Position numbers and translations under genes: made by a program | Shown here: in pieces, positions 1 to 10,337 of the stretch | How the letters are laid out: the number at the start of each line of letters is the position of its first letter | Position numbering within the stretch: position 1 is the first letter of the stretch | Notes under the pieces: generated by a model | Told to the model about the DNA's origin: nothing | Databases searched by the model: none | What the model saw: the letters and a program-made list of their open reading frames with translations, nothing else | Origin: Massilia sp. METH4 | GTDB taxonomy: Bacteria > Pseudomonadota > Gammaproteobacteria > Burkholderiales > Burkholderiaceae_D | DNA: 64,000 nt | Assembly: GCF_037094685.1 (NCBI RefSeq) | Contig: NZ_CP146614.1 | Location: forward strand, 1,922,001-1,986,000 | Reading direction: 5' to 3'

Positions 1-456
1 GAAACCATCTACCTCTTCGGCAAGGCAGTGCGGCAGCCGCGGCTTTCGGCCTGGTACGGCGAAGCCAGCTACACCTATTCCGGCCGCACCTTCCATCCCC
101 TGCCGTTCACGCCGCTGCTGCTGGACATCAAGCGCGCCGTCGAGGATGCGACCGGCGCGCGCTTCAACAGCGTATTGCTGAACCTTTACCGCAACGAGCG
201 CGACAGCATGGGTTTCCACAGCGACGACGAGCCCGAGCTGGGCCCCGAGCCGACCATCGCCTCGGTCACGTTCGGCGACGCGCGCACCTTCATCCTCAAG
301 CACAAGAAGCGGGGCACGACCATCAAGCTGGACCTGACGGATGGCAGCCTGCTGCTGATGGCCGGCACGCTGCAACGGCACTGGCGCCATGGCATCAACA
401 AGGAAACCAGGCCACGCGGCGCCCGCGTGAACCTCACCTTCCGGTGGATTCGCTGA
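1..456 (+). CDS. AlkB-like 2OG-Fe(II) dioxygenase, 5' end outside window
   Basis: Probable oxidative dealkylation repair enzyme that removes methyl lesions from DNA or RNA with Fe(II) and 2-oxoglutarate. The reading frame is open to the first base and continues upstream (visible residues begin ETIYLFGKA), so the gene is truncated by the window; a GTG at 28 is internal and not a convincing start. The ALKBH2/3-type motif N-x-Y-x4-D-x-MGFHSDDE supplies the HxD iron ligands (codons near 217-225). The distal histidine lies in WRHGI, and the 2-oxoglutarate arginine in the terminal NLTFRW. This layout resembles the short bacterial AlkB proteins of about 200 residues, so roughly 50 N-terminal residues are missing. 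Substrate is inferred from the family. Confidence 0.9.
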   Translation, partial: ETIYLFGKAVRQPRLSAWYGEASYTYSGRTFHPLPFTPLLLDIKRAVEDATGARFNSVLLNLYRNERDSMGFHSDDEPELGPEPTIASVTFGDARTFILKHKKRGTTIKLDLTDGSLLLMAGTLQRHWRHGINKETRPRGARVNLTFRWIR

Positions 457-679
457 AGACTTGCCGCGACAACACTTTATTAGGGTTTCTTAAGCAAACG
501 CCGACAGTTTGGGGGCCTCAGCGCCATTTCAATGGCCATTACATCTGCTAACAATTATTACGGAAATGGACCTTTTATAAATGAGCTCCGGTGTTATCTT
601 GGTTCCATCGCGGTTCCAACCACACTGAACAGCGATCCCGCAGCACTGTAACGACAACCATTTTGCTGAGAGATCAACC

Positions 680-1264
680 ATGAAAAACACCATTCTTGCC
701 CTTGTTGCTTCCGCTGCTGCCTTTGGCGCGGTATCCGCTCACGCAGCCGACGGCCGGCCGTACGTCGGTATCGGTGGCGTCGTTTCCGAACATCGCTACG
801 AGAACCTGACCGGCGACACCGGCGGCGACCACAGCAAGCACGAATATGGCGGCAAGTTCTTCGCCGGCTACCAGATCAACCCGACCTGGGCCGTTGAAGC
901 CGGGTACACCGACTTCGGCAAGTCCAACTACGCTTACTCGCAAGCCGGCATCAATGGCCGTGCCCAAGCCGATTCCAAGTCCTACTATGTGGCCGGCAAG
1001 GCCAGCTACCCGGTAGCGGAAAAGGTCAATGTGTTCGGCAAGCTGGGCGTCGCGCATAACAAGAACGACGTGAACCTGTCCGGCCTGGCCGGCTCGTACA
1101 GCGGCGAGAGCAGCCGCAATTCCGCCTACGCCGCGCTGGGCGCCGAGTACGCGGTGAACGAGCAGGTCGCGCTGTCGCTGGAGTATGAACACTACGGCAA
1201 GAACGAAGTGGACTTCGGCCGCAGCAAGGGCGCCGTGTCGCTGAACGCCAAGTACAGCTTCTAA
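680..1264 (+). CDS. Small outer-membrane beta-barrel protein (OmpA-like/porin family)
   Basis: A 194-residue protein with a clear Sec signal peptide (MKNTILALVASAAAFGAVSA, cleavage after AHA). A series of amphipathic strands follows, with alternating aromatic and polar residues, and the chain ends in YSF, a C-terminal aromatic typical of BAM-recognised barrels. The GIGGVVSEHRYEN and GYQINPTWAVEAGYTDFG segments resemble the N-terminal eight-stranded barrel of OmpA or OprF-type porins. There is no C-terminal peptidoglycan-binding domain, so this is a stand-alone barrel. The ATG at 680 is preceded by a purine-rich AGAGATCAACC. It is monocistronic, ending before the shared terminator at 1371. Exact function unknown. 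Confidence 0.8.
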   Translation: MKNTILALVASAAAFGAVSAHAADGRPYVGIGGVVSEHRYENLTGDTGGDHSKHEYGGKFFAGYQINPTWAVEAGYTDFGKSNYAYSQAGINGRAQADSKSYYVAGKASYPVAEKVNVFGKLGVAHNKNDVNLSGLAGSYSGESSRNSAYAALGAEYAVNEQVALSLEYEHYGKNEVDFGRSKGAVSLNAKYSF

Positions 1265-1370
1265 CGGAGCTGGCGCACCGATCGAGGCCGGGCGCGACAG
1301 CCGGCCGGGATTCCGGCCCAATGTCCCTGCGCCCGCCTCACCGGAAAAGTTCTTCGTGAGAGAAGAAAAA

Positions 1371-1396
1371 ACGGACTCCAGTGGAGTCCGTTTTTG
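1371..1396. terminator. Bidirectional terminator between the barrel gene and ettA
   Basis: A 9-bp stem (ACGGACTCC paired with GGAGTCCGT, 1371-1379 and 1383-1391) with a 3-nt loop is preceded by a run of A and followed by TTTTT. It can stop transcription from both convergent genes. Confidence 0.85.
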
Positions 1397-1409
1397 TTTC
1401 CGACGCAGC

Positions 1410-3077
<1,668 letters not shown>

Positions 3078-3144
3078 TAAGAAATTCTCGAATGAGTGAT
3101 GAGACTTTAAAGAAGGTCAACAAGGATACGCCAAACGCGCGCCG

Positions 3145-4056
3145 CTAGCCAGCGGCCGCCGTTCGGCGCGACATCCAGAACCCCTCCGCCATGTACAGCG
3201 CCAGCGCGCTCCAGATCACGATGAAACCGGCCAGCCGTGCCTTCGAGAACGTTTCATGGAAGACGAGCAGCCCCAGGATCATCTGGATCGTGGGGGCGAT
3301 ATATTGCAGCATGCCCAGCACCGACAGGGGGATCTTGCGTGCCCCGGCGGCGAACAGCAGCAGCGGGATCGCCGTGATCGGCCCGGCGGCGACCAGCAGC
3401 GCGCGCGTGACGTCGTTCGGCGTGTTCACGAAGGTGTTGGCGCCATGGACCGTCAGCCACAGCACATAGCCGCCGGCCAGCGGGAACAGCAGCAGCGTCT
3501 CGAACGACAGCCCCTCCAGCGCGGCCAGCGTGGCGGTCTTGCGCAGCAGGCCGTAGGCGCCGAAGGTGGCGGCCAGCAGCAGCGCAATCCAGGGCAGGGC
3601 GCCGGCCTGCCAGGTGAGCCAGGCCACGCCGGTGGCCGCCACGCCGATGGCCAGCCATTGGCCGGCGCGCAGCCGTTCCTTCAGTACGAACAGCCCGAGC
3701 AGCACGTTGAGCAGCGGCGTGATGAAGTAACCCAGGCTGGCGTCGATCACGTGGCCGTTGTTGACGGCCCAGATATAGATGAACCAGTTGGCCGACAACA
3801 GCAGCGCGCTGGCCGCGAAGGTGGCCACGGTCTTCGGCTGCCGCAGCACGGCAGGCAGCCATTTCCATTGCTGGCGCCAGGTGAGCACGATGCACAGGAA
3901 CAGCAGCGACCACACCATGCGGTGGGCCAGGATCTCCACCGGCGGCACCTCGCCGATCGCATGGAAGTACAGCGGAAACAGACCCCAGAGCAGGAAGGCG
4001 GACGTGGCGTTCAGCACGCCCGCGCTGTGCCGTTGCTCGCTGTGATGTTCCTTCAT
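3145..4056 (-). CDS. rarD: EamA/DMT-family transporter RarD
   Basis: A 303-residue inner-membrane protein of the drug/metabolite transporter superfamily with about ten hydrophobic segments and two EamA repeats. Family-typical elements include the GLFPLYFHAIGEVPPVEILAHRMVWSL opening (quoted in part: LLWGLFPLYF), the NWFIYIWAVNNGHVIDASLG stretch and the LQYIAPTIQM segment near the C-terminus. These are RarD hallmarks (chloramphenicol-sensitivity protein RarD; substrate not established). A longer upstream frame exists, but the start at 4056 overlaps the preceding acetyltransferase stop as ATGA, indicating translational coupling in a two-gene operon. Confidence 0.9.
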   Translation of the reverse strand: MKEHHSEQRHSAGVLNATSAFLLWGLFPLYFHAIGEVPPVEILAHRMVWSLLFLCIVLTWRQQWKWLPAVLRQPKTVATFAASALLLSANWFIYIWAVNNGHVIDASLGYFITPLLNVLLGLFVLKERLRAGQWLAIGVAATGVAWLTWQAGALPWIALLLAATFGAYGLLRKTATLAALEGLSFETLLLFPLAGGYVLWLTVHGANTFVNTPNDVTRALLVAAGPITAIPLLLFAAGARKIPLSVLGMLQYIAPTIQMILGLLVFHETFSKARLAGFIVIWSALALYMAEGFWMSRRTAAAG

Positions 4057-4493
4057 GCCAGCTCCAGGTGCAATATCGGGTAGGGATTGCCGAACGGGTC
4101 GCGCGCCGAGCGGCCCACCTGGACAAACCCCATGCGCGCATAGAAGCCGGCAGCCTGGGCGTTCTGCTCGTTGACGTCCACCTTCGTGGCGCCCAGCGTG
4201 CCGATGGCGAAGGCGGTGAGCGCGCGGCCGGCGCGGCGTCCGCGGTGGTCCGGATGCACGAACAGCATCTCGATATTGCCGTCGGCCACGCCGATGAAGG
4301 CATAGGGTGCGCCGGCGGCGTCGCGCAGGCAGTACAGTGGAGCAAACGAGCCCAGCAGGTCGCGCACCACGGGTACCAGGGCGGCAATGGCTGCTACGTC
4401 GAGGAAATCGTGCGTGGCGCGCACGGCGGCTTCCCAGACCTCGAACAGGCGGGGAACATCGGCGGCGTTCGCCTTGTCGATGGGGGTAATCAT
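4053..4493 (-). CDS. GNAT-family N-acetyltransferase, YjaB-like
   Basis: A 146-residue GCN5-related acetyltransferase. It aligns by eye with E. coli YjaB: THDFLD near the N-terminus, the acetyl-CoA P-loop HPDHRGRRAGRAL, the VDVNEQNAQAAGFYARMGF block, and a C-terminal GNPYPILHLELA like YjaB's GKPYPLLNL. Substrate unknown. Its stop overlaps the rarD start by four bases (ATGA), so the two are probably co-translated. The ATG at 4493 lies behind AAGAAAGGATGCAGTA, a good ribosome-binding site. Confidence 0.85.
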   Translation of the reverse strand: MITPIDKANAADVPRLFEVWEAAVRATHDFLDVAAIAALVPVVRDLLGSFAPLYCLRDAAGAPYAFIGVADGNIEMLFVHPDHRGRRAGRALTAFAIGTLGATKVDVNEQNAQAAGFYARMGFVQVGRSARDPFGNPYPILHLELA

Positions 4494-4619
4494 TACTGCA
4501 TCCTTTCTTGAGCCGCGACCTTAACACAACGGCGCAGCAGGCGCTGGCGGGCCCGGCCTTGCTTTTCACAGGCGATTGGCCTATTGTGCAGTGCGCAAAA
4601 TTTTAACTCGGGTGCAATT

Positions 4620-6491
4620 TTGACAAACAAGAATAACAGCCTGGCCGCGCTCACGCTGGCGGCGGTCGGCATCGTCTATGGCGACATCGGTACCAGTCCC
4701 CTCTATACCCTGAAAACCATTTTCGACCCGGAGCACGGGCTGGCGCTTTCCGAGGCAAACCTGCTGGGCGTCGTGTCGCTGATCTTCTGGGGCCTGACCA
4801 TCGTCGTCTCCTTGAAGTACGTGACGCTGGTGCTGCGCGCCGACAACCGCGGCGAGGGCGGCATCATGGCCCTGATGGCGCTGGCGCTTAATTCGGTCTC
4901 GAAGCGCTCGGGCTGGCATTTCCCGCTGCTGGCACTGGGCGTGCTGGGTGCCACCATGTTCTACGGCGACAGCGTGGTAACCCCGGCCATCTCCGTGCTT
5001 GGCGCGGTGGAAGGGCTGAAAGTGGCCACTCCCGCCCTGGAGCCCTATGTGGTGCCGCTGGCCATCGTCATCCTCGTGACGCTGTATTCCGTGCAGCGCC
5101 ACGGCACCGCCGGCATCGGCCGCTTCTTCGGGCCCGTGATGGTGCTCTGGTTTCTTGCACTGGCGGCGATGGGCATCGTCAACATCGTCGAGCGGCCCGA
5201 CATCCTGCGCGCGCTGAACCCCCTGCACGCCGTGCACTTCATGATCGACAACGGCTTCATCGCCTTCGTCGCCCTGGGCGCCGTGGTGCTGGCCATGACC
5301 GGTGCGGAGGCCCTCTATGCCGACATGGGCCACTTCGGCAAGAAGCCGATCCGCGTGGCCTGGTTCGCCGTCGCCTTTCCCGCGCTGGCATTGAACTACT
5401 TCGGCCAGGGCGCGCTGCTGCTGCACTCGCCGGAGGCGATCACGAATCCCTTCTTCCAGCAGCTGGGCAGCTGGAGCGTGTATCCGCTCGTCGTGCTGTC
5501 CACCATGGCGGCCGTCATCGCATCGCAAGCCACCATTTCCGGCACGTTCTCGATGACCAAGCAGGCCATCGCCCTGGGCCTCTTGCCGCGCATGCGCGTG
5601 ATGCACACGTCCGAACACCAGATCGGCCAGATCTATATCCCGGCCGTCAACTGGCTCCAGCTGATCGTGGTGCTGATCGCGGTGGTGGGCTTCGGATCGT
5701 CCGACGAACTGGCCGGCGCCTACGGCATCGCCGTGACGGCCACCATGCTGTGCACCACCATCCTCACGTTCTTCGTGATCCGCTACCGCTGGCACCTGCC
5801 GCTGGCGGTCTGCGTCGCCGCGACCGGCTTCTTCCTCGTGATCGACGTGCTGCTGCTGTCTTCCTGCACGCTGAAGCTGTTCCACGGCGGCTGGATGCCG
5901 CTGCTGCTCGGCGCCACGCTGTTTACGATCATGCTCACCTGGCGCACCGGCCGCCACCTGGTGTTCAACAACCTGCAAAAGCACGCGATTCCCCTCGATG
6001 CCTTCCTCGATTCGCTGTTCGTGGCACCGCCGGCGCGGGTGCCCGGCACCGCCGTGTTCCTGCGCGGCGAAAGCGATGGCGTGCCGCACGCGATGCTGCA
6101 TAACCTGTCGCACAACAAGGTGCTGCACGAACGCGTAGTCTTCCTCACCGTGCATATCCTGGAAGAGCCCTACGTGGCGCGCGAGGAACAGGTGCGCATT
6201 ACCGACCTGGGGCACCAGTGCTTCCAGGTCAACGTGAATTATGGCTTCAAGGACGAGCCGGACATCCCGGGCATCCTCGACCTGTGCGGCGAGCATGGCC
6301 TGCCGTTCGAGATGATGGAAACCTCGTTCTTCATCGCGCGCCAGACCGTGATCTCGGCGCCGGGCCAGGGCATGGCGCCGTGGCGCGAACACCTGTTCGT
6401 GGCCATGTCGCGCAATGCGCGGGCGGCGGCCGACTATTACCAGATCCCGCCGAACCGGGTGATCGAACTGGGCACGCAAGTCGAAATCTAG
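4620..6491 (+). CDS. kup: Low-affinity K+ uptake protein Kup
   Basis: A KUP/HAK/KT-family potassium transporter with proton symport, about twelve transmembrane segments and a C-terminal cytoplasmic domain. Signature parts are LAALTLAAVGIVYGDIGTSP at the N-terminus, the GDSVVTPAISVLGAVEGL region and the GAEALYADMGHFG motif. The frame is open from TTG 4584, but the TTG at 4620 gives MTNKNNSLAALT, aligning with the E. coli Kup start and giving 623 residues against 622 there. I prefer 4620, although no strong Shine-Dalgarno is visible for either. A monocistronic gene, divergent from the rarD operon. A long antisense frame across it is a codon-bias shadow. Confidence 0.93.
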   Translation: MTNKNNSLAALTLAAVGIVYGDIGTSPLYTLKTIFDPEHGLALSEANLLGVVSLIFWGLTIVVSLKYVTLVLRADNRGEGGIMALMALALNSVSKRSGWHFPLLALGVLGATMFYGDSVVTPAISVLGAVEGLKVATPALEPYVVPLAIVILVTLYSVQRHGTAGIGRFFGPVMVLWFLALAAMGIVNIVERPDILRALNPLHAVHFMIDNGFIAFVALGAVVLAMTGAEALYADMGHFGKKPIRVAWFAVAFPALALNYFGQGALLLHSPEAITNPFFQQLGSWSVYPLVVLSTMAAVIASQATISGTFSMTKQAIALGLLPRMRVMHTSEHQIGQIYIPAVNWLQLIVVLIAVVGFGSSDELAGAYGIAVTATMLCTTILTFFVIRYRWHLPLAVCVAATGFFLVIDVLLLSSCTLKLFHGGWMPLLLGATLFTIMLTWRTGRHLVFNNLQKHAIPLDAFLDSLFVAPPARVPGTAVFLRGESDGVPHAMLHNLSHNKVLHERVVFLTVHILEEPYVAREEQVRITDLGHQCFQVNVNYGFKDEPDIPGILDLCGEHGLPFEMMETSFFIARQTVISAPGQGMAPWREHLFVAMSRNARAAADYYQIPPNRVIELGTQVEI

Positions 6492-6615
6492 TGCACATTT
6501 TTTTGTAAGGAAATGTTGTCGGTGGAGAGCCGGGATGGCACTCTGTTAAACTTTCGCTCCACCGGCAGCATGGCCACCGTTCTCAACCTTTAAGAAACCA
6601 GTCAAGAGTGACCTT

Positions 6616-7056
6616 ATGAAATCGATCTTCAACATTCTCGCCTCGCTGGCTTGCGCGCTGGCCTTCACCGCATGCGGCGGCAACGACGACGCGCCCGTCA
6701 CCACCCCGGCACCGGAAGTCGTGACGAAAGTGGACTTGGCCGTGGGCACGGGCATCGAGGCGATCACCGGCGATAACGTGACCGTCACCTACACCGGCTG
6801 GCTGTACGACGAGACCAAGACCGAGAACAAGGGTACGCAATTCGATCAGCGCACCGCGGAAAGCCCGTACACTTTCCCTCTCGGCAAGGGTGCCGTCATT
6901 GCTGGCTGGGACCAGGGCGTGGTCGGCATGCGCCAGGGCGGCAAGCGCCGCCTGGTCGTCCCGGCAAGCCTGGGATATGGCGCCACCGCGAGCGAAAAGA
7001 TTCCCGCCAATTCCAAGCTGGTGTTCGAGATCGAAATGCTGGCGATCAAGCGCTGA
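6616..7056 (+). CDS. FKBP-type peptidyl-prolyl cis-trans isomerase, lipoprotein
   Basis: A 146-residue single-domain FKBP preceded by a lipoprotein signal peptide (lipobox LAFTAC, modified Cys near residue 20) and a short Asp/Pro/Thr linker. The catalytic domain shows VTVTYTGWLYD, FDQR, the FPLGKGAVIAGWDQGVVGMRQGGKRRLVVPA block (key elements GAVIAGWDQG and GGKRRL) and YGATASEKIPANSKLVFEIEML (key: LVFEIEML). All FK506-pocket positions appear present, so it should be an active prolyl isomerase. The signal for outer-membrane sorting (no Asp directly after Cys) suggests a periplasm-facing outer-membrane lipoprotein; that is inference. Confidence 0.92.
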   Translation: MKSIFNILASLACALAFTACGGNDDAPVTTPAPEVVTKVDLAVGTGIEAITGDNVTVTYTGWLYDETKTENKGTQFDQRTAESPYTFPLGKGAVIAGWDQGVVGMRQGGKRRLVVPASLGYGATASEKIPANSKLVFEIEMLAIKR

Positions 7057-7076
7057 TCGTCGATTACTCGAACAAG

Positions 7077-7106
7077 AATGGCGGCCCATGGGCCGCCATT
7101 TTCGTT
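7077..7106. terminator. Bidirectional terminator between the FKBP and permease genes
   Basis: A perfect inverted repeat, AATGGCGGCC CATG GGCCGCCATT (7077-7100), is followed by TTCGTTT. It separates two convergent genes. Confidence 0.85.
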
Positions 7107-7119
7107 TGGATGCGCCGTG

Positions 7120-9510
7120 TCAGTCTCGCAGCGCGCCCGCCGGCGGCAGCCGCAGCGCCGCCACTGCATGGCGGGCGGTAGCCAGCAGTGCCACCAGGGC
7201 GGCCAGCAGCGTGGCCAGCACGAGCGGCCACTGGCCCAGCGGCGCGCGTTCCACGAAACCGGCCAGGTAGCGTTCGATCGCCAGCCAGGCCAGCGGCAAG
7301 CCCACCAGTGCCCCCGCCGCCAGCAGCGCGGCGAATTCACGCCCCAGCAATCGGGCGATCGCCCCCTTGCCGGCGCCATACAGCTTGCGCAGCACGATCT
7401 GGCGGCGGTTGCGCTGCACGCTGTAGGCGGCCAGCACATAGATGCCGAACGCGGCCAGGCCTACCGCCAGCACGCTGGCCATGCCCAGCATGCCGGCCAG
7501 CCGGGCGTCTGCCTGGTAAGACTGCGCGAACAGGCCGGCCGCCGGCTGCACGGTCATGATGCGGTCAGGGAAATAGCGCTGCCACAGCGGTGCCAGCGCG
7601 CGCTCTACCTCATCCATGCTCGCCCCGGTGCGCAACGTCAGCACACCGTAATCGGGCCGCAGCAGGTAGACGACCGCTTCGGTCTGCCGGCGCAGGTCGT
7701 TGTGGCGGATATCCGGGGCGATGCCAACCACGGTGCCGTTCTGCGCGAATGGCGCCTGCCCGACCGTGCCTTGCGGATTGCCGTAGCCCAGGGTCCTGGC
7801 GGCGGCCGCGTTCAGCACCAGCGCATCGCCGGCGGCCCGGTCGGTGCCGGCCGTGAACAGCCGGCCGAACAGGGCCCGCACGCCATACACCTCGAAGTAC
7901 TCCGGCGACACCGGCTTGATTTCCATGCGCAGGTCGCGCCCATCGCGCGTGCGAAAGCTCTGCACGATCTTGTAGCCGTCGCGGCCGACCGCCTCGGAAG
8001 ACAGCGCCACCCCACCCGCCATCGGCAGGTGCCGCACGGCTTGCGCGAAGGCCTGCATCGCCGGCGCTTTCGCATCCACCGGCAAGTCCACCGTCACCAG
8101 CTGCTCCGGATCGAAGCCGGGGTCGGCATGGGTGGCGAAGCGCGTTTGCCAGGCGACGGCGATCGCCATCGCGCCCAGTGCGATGGCCGTGGCGAATTGC
8201 AGCACCGTCAAGGCGCGGCGCAGCCACAGGCCGCCGGCCGTTTCGCTGTTGTCGCGCCCCGCCAGCGCCGCCGCCGGCCGCACGCGCAAGGCCACCAGTG
8301 CCGGCCAGCCGCCGGCCACCACCCCGGTCAGCAGCGCGGCCAGCAGGGCGAGGGCGATGCGCGCGGGGCTGAAGAATCCCTCCAGGGTGCGGTCGACCAG
8401 GCCGGCGAACGTGGGCAGCAGCAGCCACGCCAGCGCCACGCCCAGCACGGCGGCGAGCAGGGCGACGAGGACTGCTTCGGCGATGAACTGCCCGGCCATG
8501 CGCGGCGCGCTGGCGCCGAGCAGCTTGCGCAGACCCGACTCGCGCTGGCGCTGCTGGGCGCGCACCGTGGCCAGGTTCACGTAGTTCGTCACGGCCAGCA
8601 GCAGGATCAGCAGCGCTATGCCTGCCAGGCCCAGCACGGTTGCGCGCTTGCCGTGGTCGGCGCCGGCGCGGCTGGCCGCCAGGTCCGGGTCGAAGTAGGC
8701 ATCCGGCAGCGGCAGCAGCTTCACCTCGGTGGCGGGACCTTGCAGCGTCTTGCCCATGGGGCTGGCGCGCACGCGCTGTTCCATCGGCGACCCGTCGACG
8801 GCCTTCTGCAACTGGGCTTCGAGCTGCGCGGCGCTGGCGCCGGCTTTCAACTTCACGAAGACCCCGCCGCGTTTCCAGTCCGGAACCGCCGTGCGGTCGG
8901 CAGCGGGGCGGGCGCGGCTCAAGGGACCGGTGAGCGCATCCCAGGTGGTGGTGGCATTGGCCGGAACGTCGGGCAGCAGGGCCGTCACCTGCAGCGTTTC
9001 GCCGTTCACCTGCACGGTGCGGCCCAGTATGCCCTCGGCACTGCCGAACAGGCGGCGCGCGGCCGCCCGCGTGACGGCCAGCGCCTCCGGCCGCGTCAAT
9101 GCCGCCTGCAAGTCGCCCGCCAGCGGTACAAGGCCGAAGATGCCGGCGAAGGCGGGATCCACCGCCACCACGGTCATTTCGTGCAGGTGGGCCCCGGCCC
9201 GCACGGCCTCGCGCATGCGCACGGCGATGCTGGCCTGTTCGGCCAGGCCGCTGTCCAGGGCGGCCCGGGCCAGCGGCAGCAGGGACCGGGTATCCCACTC
9301 GGGCCGCGGGAAGACGTTGATGCGCTGTTTTACGACTGCCACGCGCGCGGCGTCGGGCACATGGCTGTCGTAGGTGAAGCAGTAGCGCACATAGCCGAGC
9401 AGCAGGAAACAGGCGGCGCAGGCCAGTGCCAGCCCGAGCACGGTCACCAGCGAAAAACCGGGCTCGCGCAGCAGCAGGCGCCAGCCGATACGAAAGTCGC
9501 GTAAGGTCAT
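7120..9510 (-). CDS. ABC transporter permease, MacB/FtsX type with two permease cores
   Basis: A 796-residue inner-membrane permease. It has an N-terminal membrane segment (RDFRIGWRLLLREPGFSL then a hydrophobic run), a periplasmic MacB-like domain and three membrane segments. A second periplasmic domain and three C-terminal segments with FtsX-type GIYVLAAYSVQRNRRQIVLRKLYGA follow. The upstream-extended frame is rejected: ATG 9510 has GAGGATGAGAAG just before it. It is last in an operon with the ATPase (9628-10308) and adaptor (10338-11627). The double-core form with a separate ATPase resembles exporters of peptides, lipids or antimicrobials; the substrate cannot be read from sequence. The divergent two-component system is its probable regulator. 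Confidence 0.87.
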   Translation of the reverse strand: MTLRDFRIGWRLLLREPGFSLVTVLGLALACAACFLLLGYVRYCFTYDSHVPDAARVAVVKQRINVFPRPEWDTRSLLPLARAALDSGLAEQASIAVRMREAVRAGAHLHEMTVVAVDPAFAGIFGLVPLAGDLQAALTRPEALAVTRAAARRLFGSAEGILGRTVQVNGETLQVTALLPDVPANATTTWDALTGPLSRARPAADRTAVPDWKRGGVFVKLKAGASAAQLEAQLQKAVDGSPMEQRVRASPMGKTLQGPATEVKLLPLPDAYFDPDLAASRAGADHGKRATVLGLAGIALLILLLAVTNYVNLATVRAQQRQRESGLRKLLGASAPRMAGQFIAEAVLVALLAAVLGVALAWLLLPTFAGLVDRTLEGFFSPARIALALLAALLTGVVAGGWPALVALRVRPAAALAGRDNSETAGGLWLRRALTVLQFATAIALGAMAIAVAWQTRFATHADPGFDPEQLVTVDLPVDAKAPAMQAFAQAVRHLPMAGGVALSSEAVGRDGYKIVQSFRTRDGRDLRMEIKPVSPEYFEVYGVRALFGRLFTAGTDRAAGDALVLNAAAARTLGYGNPQGTVGQAPFAQNGTVVGIAPDIRHNDLRRQTEAVVYLLRPDYGVLTLRTGASMDEVERALAPLWQRYFPDRIMTVQPAAGLFAQSYQADARLAGMLGMASVLAVGLAAFGIYVLAAYSVQRNRRQIVLRKLYGAGKGAIARLLGREFAALLAAGALVGLPLAWLAIERYLAGFVERAPLGQWPLVLATLLAALVALLATARHAVAALRLPPAGALRD

Positions 9511-9514
9511 CTTC

Positions 9515-9631
9515 TCATCCTCGCAGGACCGCTGCCCGCGCGGTGCGCGGGCAGCCCGGGATCGAAATGCCGGTCGTGCATGCCGGCGCCGCATCGGCCA
9601 GCTGGCCCCAGGCGAGGCGCAGGGATTTCAT
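9515..9631 (-). CDS. Short coupled ORF, possible remnant of a permease N-terminus
   Basis: A 38-codon frame begins MKSLRLAWGQLADAAPAC and ends within the ribosome-binding region of the permease. Its ATG overlaps the ATPase stop as ATGA, so ribosomes finishing the ATPase could enter it directly. The opening MKSLRLAWGQL looks like the cytoplasmic start of FtsX-type permeases, but there is no following membrane segment. Alternatives are a coupling peptide or chance. It fills the whole gap between the two genes. Confidence 0.35.
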   Translation of the reverse strand: MKSLRLAWGQLADAAPACTTGISIPGCPRTARAAVLRG

Positions 9632-10308
9632 GCGGCACGCAGGGCGTCGACGATGATGCGGCCGTCGAGCAGGTTCAGCGTGCGCGAAGCCTGCGCCGCG
9701 TGGGCCGGCGAGTGCGTCACCATCACGACCGTGGTGCCCTCGGCATTGATGGTGCGCAGGAGGCGCATCACGTCGTCGCCGTGCGCCGTATCGAGGTTGC
9801 CGGTCGGTTCGTCGGCCAGCAGGATCGCCGGGCCTGCCACGAGCGCGCGGGCGATCGCCACGCGCTGCTGCTGGCCGCCGGAGAGCTGGGACGGCCGGTG
9901 CTTCGCGCGGTGCGCCACGCCCAGCTTTTCCAGCATGGCCGCCACCTTGGTCTTGCGCTCGCGCGCCGGCATGCCGGTGTATTCGAGCGCCAGTTCCACG
10001 TTCTCGAATACGGACAATTCCTCGATCAGGTTGAAGCTCTGGAAGATGAAGCCGATGCGCCCGCGCCGCAATTCGTTCAGCCGTGATTCGCTCCAGCCCG
10101 AGACGTTGCGGCCTTCGAACCAGTAATCGCCGCTGGTGGGCACGTCCAGCAAACCCAGGACCGACAGCAGCGTGGACTTGCCGCAGCCGGAAGGGCCGGT
10201 GATGGCCACGTATTCGCCGGCGTCGATCTCGAGGTCGATGCGGTCGAGGGCGGTGGTCTGCACTTCCCCGGCCACGTGGATCTTGCTGACGCCTGACAGT
10301 TTGAGCAT
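9628..10308 (-). CDS. ABC transporter ATP-binding protein, LolD/MacB type
   Basis: A 226-residue ATPase that energises the neighbouring permease. It has Walker A GPSGCGKST, a Q-loop (FIFQSFNLIEELSVFENVEL, key FQSFNL), signature LSGGQQQRVAIARAL, Walker B ILLADEPTGNLD and a switch histidine in VMVTHSP. The ADEPTGNLD form is characteristic of the LolD/MacB/FtsE subfamily, which works with FtsX-fold permeases in mechanotransmission rather than classic transport. ATG 10308 is preceded by AAAAGGAACCACC, so the longer open frame reaching 10509 is not used. It lies 29 bp downstream of the adaptor gene. Confidence 0.92.
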   Translation of the reverse strand: MLKLSGVSKIHVAGEVQTTALDRIDLEIDAGEYVAITGPSGCGKSTLLSVLGLLDVPTSGDYWFEGRNVSGWSESRLNELRRGRIGFIFQSFNLIEELSVFENVELALEYTGMPARERKTKVAAMLEKLGVAHRAKHRPSQLSGGQQQRVAIARALVAGPAILLADEPTGNLDTAHGDDVMRLLRTINAEGTTVVMVTHSPAHAAQASRTLNLLDGRIIVDALRAA

Positions 10309-10337
10309 GGTGGTTCCTTTTGGAGAGTATGGAAAGT

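Noticed and set aside
4581..6479. 632-codon frame antisense to kup
   Set aside because: Rich in His, Gln, Arg and Gly with no domain; an artefact of high GC in the opposite frame of a clear transporter gene.
7078..9504. 808-codon plus-strand frame opposite the ABC permease
   Set aside because: Low-complexity Arg/Gln/Ala composition and no motifs; the opposite strand has a clear MacB/FtsX permease with a good ribosome-binding site.
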